A stretch of 64,000 nucleotides of DNA from Brachyhypopomus gauderio (Eukaryota > Chordata > Actinopteri > Gymnotiformes > Hypopomidae): the NCBI RefSeq assembly GCF_052324685.1, contig NC_135220.1, forward strand, positions 10,672,320 to 10,736,319, written 5' to 3'. Position 1 is the first letter of the stretch. Each line of letters opens with the position of its first letter. Of the stretch, positions 61,394 through 64,000 are shown piece after piece. The notes beneath the pieces were generated by a model. The model was not told the origin of the DNA. It did not search any database and was given only the letters and a program-made list of their open reading frames with translations. Both the position numbers and the translations under genes were made by a program.

Positions 61394-63006
61394 TGTACGC
61401 TGCCATTTCAGAGTGCATGAGTGCAGGAATCTTTGGAAATGCTACACATTGAGTCCACTCTTGTGTTTGACATTTGATTTGGTATACAGAATATTTTTTT
61501 GTCTTTGAAATAATAGCACATTTACTATTAAATGCTCTCTAGCCATTGAATAAATCACTAAAAATGAATATGAGTTCATAAAACTTACATATTTAGAAAT
61601 TATTTCCAAGAAAGTCACCACAACGCCCTAACAGTAATTTAGATGTAACTCTAAATGTCTTTGCTTTCATTCAGTGTCTGCTGCGCTTTGAAGATACCAA
61701 TAATACTGGACTTCCTCAGCATTCCAGATAACATGAGCCTTCGGGTTGATTATGATGTCATAAAACTAATATGTGCTGCTATTGTCTGCTGCTCTGTCAA
61801 GTTACCTGTCTTGTAAATATAAATATCTAGATAGATGTGTCTTTATGAACAACATATTTGAACACCATAAAATCTGTGCAGAAAGTTCATAATGAATGTG
61901 GTTCTGCACAGCTATATGTGAATTATGTTATAGGTGGGTGGTCATGTATTTACTCTGTGAGCAAGAATGCATTTCTTGCACAGGAATATCACAGGAACAG
62001 TAGTTGCAAATCACACAAGCTTGATGTAGCTACCGTAGGTTGGAGATTGTGAATGGCTGGTTGAATTGTGATACTGGGTTGAGTTTTAGGTCAATAAGTT
62101 ATATAGCTACTTGCAGGAGGTGTAGCCTTTGAAGTAATTAGCAAGCTACCTCAAAGCTATTTATACATGATAATACCCTATACTACACCATTAATATGAT
62201 TACATCCATTTATTATAATGAATGTAACCATCATCAGTCCCGAGTGAGGTTTGCTATAATTTTATAACAACGTCCCAAAATAATTGAAATTTACTGTCAG
62301 CGTTTGACATTAATCCTGAATTGACTTGTTAGGCGACCGTGGTAAATCACTATCTAGCTAGCTAACCAGCACACGTCCAACTCTTTGTACAGTCAACGGA
62401 TAAAACACAAGAAAAAAATACATTTACCAGTCGATCATCACGTTGCCCCGTACTCGCGCTCGCCCAAGCACACATGGATGGAACAGTGTCGTTCTTCAGT
62501 ATAAGTGAATTAGCAAAATAATTTTTAATCTACTTTTTAAAAATAAGACTTTTAAAACAGTCCCCTGTCAAATGACGACCGCACAACAGGACAACTCTGG
62601 ATGTCTATCTGGGACAGTCCAATTTTTCCCAATACACTACACTAATTTCTCTCTGATTGTCTGACCCTTTGGATCATGACAAGCTCACATATTTTCCTTT
62701 TGCAGCATTGCAACCAAAAACAGAACATGTGTGTGTCATGTTCTGCACAACTTAACAATAGCTATCAAAACACTACATCTGTCATCTCCTCTGATACCTC
62801 TACTTTCACAGAAGGGTTGTGATAATAATATGGAAAGGCCACAAGTTGACAGGTTATTTCTTATGTTTGACACATAAAACTTTGGCTGTCTGAATCTGTA
62901 TTTCTCAGACAGTCTTTACTGCAGTTCTAAAGGTGAAATGCTGAAATCAGGCGTGTCGGTGTCAGTTTATTTTGTTTAGGCTTTGTTTTCAACCAAATAA
63001 TAACTC

Positions 63007-63350
63007 TGTTACGGAACAGCTCCGGACCCCTCCCTTTGGGCATGTGTTTATGTTGTCTGCGTCAGGTTATAACCATGTATGTATTTCAGTGGGTGTGGTT
63101 GTGTGTGTGTGTGCGTGTTCGTCGGTCTTACCTGTGGCTCGTCTCGTGATCACTGGGGATTGTGTAGTTTGTCTATTTAATGTTAGTTCGTGCAATGTGT
63201 CGTGCTCGTCTTTGTCGTAAGCCCATGTCAGTTCAGTGTAGTGTGTTTTGTATATCGCTGTGCGCTAATTGCGCTGCTTGTTTAAGTGTTCGAATAAATG
63301 TGTGTTTGTCTAATGCACTTGCCTCGTCATGCCTGCCTTCCAACGTCACA
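63007..63350 (+). mobile_element. Solo-LTR-like element, family A copy 4
   Basis: Same insertion as 53574-53917, carried along by the segmental duplication (identical flanks AACTC and AACAC). It is not an independent insertion. Confidence 0.8.
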
Positions 63351-63820
63351 AACACCACATGTACATATTAACAAGACTAAAATCTTGATTTTCACTGGAG
63401 GATTTGGGACTTTTAGATAATCTATGTTTATTTCCTTTTTGTTTTTCTATAATTTTGACCAATTCCTTTAACTTTGATCAGATTACTTAATCTATTTCAT
63501 GATTGTAAAGTTTTTCCCTATTGTTGCTGATTGACAACAATGAAAGGATGTTTTATTTAATATGTGACCACTGCTTAGCATCTATGTACTATATAAATCT
63601 TTCCTTTTGTACCTGTAAAAGCTGATTATATCTTCAGCACCAAGGACAAGGACGGCAATTGCACTGTGTCAGAGTGCATTTCTCTACCATGGCCTATTTA
63701 GAAATAACTCTTGAGGCATATGTTAACTATTATTCCAGTTAATCTGTATTATTATTTTTTTGATGACTCGATATCAGCAACAGAATACTAATGGTGAACG
63801 TTCACTACTGTTACTGCTAA

Positions 63821-63888
63821 TACTACAACAACTACTACTACTACTACTACTACTAATAATATTAATAATAATAATAATAAAATAATAG
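63821..63888. repeat. (CTA)n/(ATA)n microsatellite
   Basis: CTA units followed by ATA/ATT units. The duplicate partner at about 54391-54450 has a different repeat number, so the tract has changed since duplication. Confidence 0.93.
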
Positions 63889-64000
63889 TTACAATCAGAA
63901 TTAGAGGAAGAAGTAGAAGAAGTAAATTAATATAAAAAACCCAGAAAGAATATGAGAAACGCTGTATATTAATAAACGACATTAATATAGTCTTAACGTT

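Larger units (their letters stand above)
61117..64000. repeat. Segmental duplication, copy 2 (2.9 kb, runs off the window)
   Basis: Homologous to 51684-54563. The homology is still intact at the last base, which corresponds to 54563, seven bases before the CSE of member 5. No gene other than the relic lies in it. Confidence 0.93.

Noticed and set aside
63788..63982. Minus-strand frame with poly-Val/Leu near the window end
   Set aside because: Translation of the trinucleotide microsatellite.

Overview
The window is vertebrate nuclear DNA, almost certainly from a teleost fish. It has intron-containing genes, abundant (CA)n, (CT)n and (AT)n microsatellites, fish-type L2 LINE and DDE transposase debris, hAT elements with 8-bp target duplications, LTR-like elements with 5-bp target duplications, and a clustered-protocadherin locus whose tandem variable exons are homogenised at their 3' ends, as reported for fish. 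I cannot name the species.

Layout. (1) 136-297: the last coding exon of an FBXW11/beta-TrCP-type F-box WD40 gene (+), running into a minisatellite built from its own final codons. (2) 4264-6604 (-): a complete five-exon FGF8/17/18/24-subfamily gene, best matching fgf24/fgf18, convergent with fbxw11. The small exons are reconstructed here from splice sites and phase. (3) 6605-14408: non-coding DNA with mini- and microsatellites and a hAT-type MITE. (4) 14409-21417: one protocadherin variable exon followed, after transposon debris, by two constant-type exons with a stop. This is a miniature subcluster. (5) 21418-26453: a transposon graveyard including a three-level nest (hAT in hAT in an LTR-like element). 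(6) 26454-28862: a second, divergent protocadherin variable exon. (7) 28863-36140: non-coding DNA with a hAT remnant. (8) 36376-60970: a head-to-tail array of six protocadherin variable exons (36376, 39584, 44930, 48841, 54767, 58604). All are on +, all end in a phase-0 splice donor, and all have near-identical EC6-TM-cytoplasmic ends. A CGCT-containing CSE-like element lies about 150-230 bp before each ATG. Their constant exons are not in the window. Relic pieces of dead variable exons lie between them. About 2.9 kb of intergenic DNA is present twice (51684-54563 and 61117-64000).

How it works, from established knowledge of clustered protocadherins: each variable exon has its own promoter and encodes a signal peptide, six cadherin repeats, one membrane span and a short cytoplasmic part. 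The chosen first exon is spliced to shared downstream constant exons. Neurons express combinations of isoforms, and EC1-EC4 give homophilic recognition. Here the recognition half differs between genes while EC6 to the cytoplasmic tail is kept uniform, and the two youngest paralogues differ mostly in EC2-EC3. The repeat arrangement suggests the array grows by unequal crossing-over inside the homogenised 3' ends, and predicts another variable exon starting about 200 bp beyond the window.
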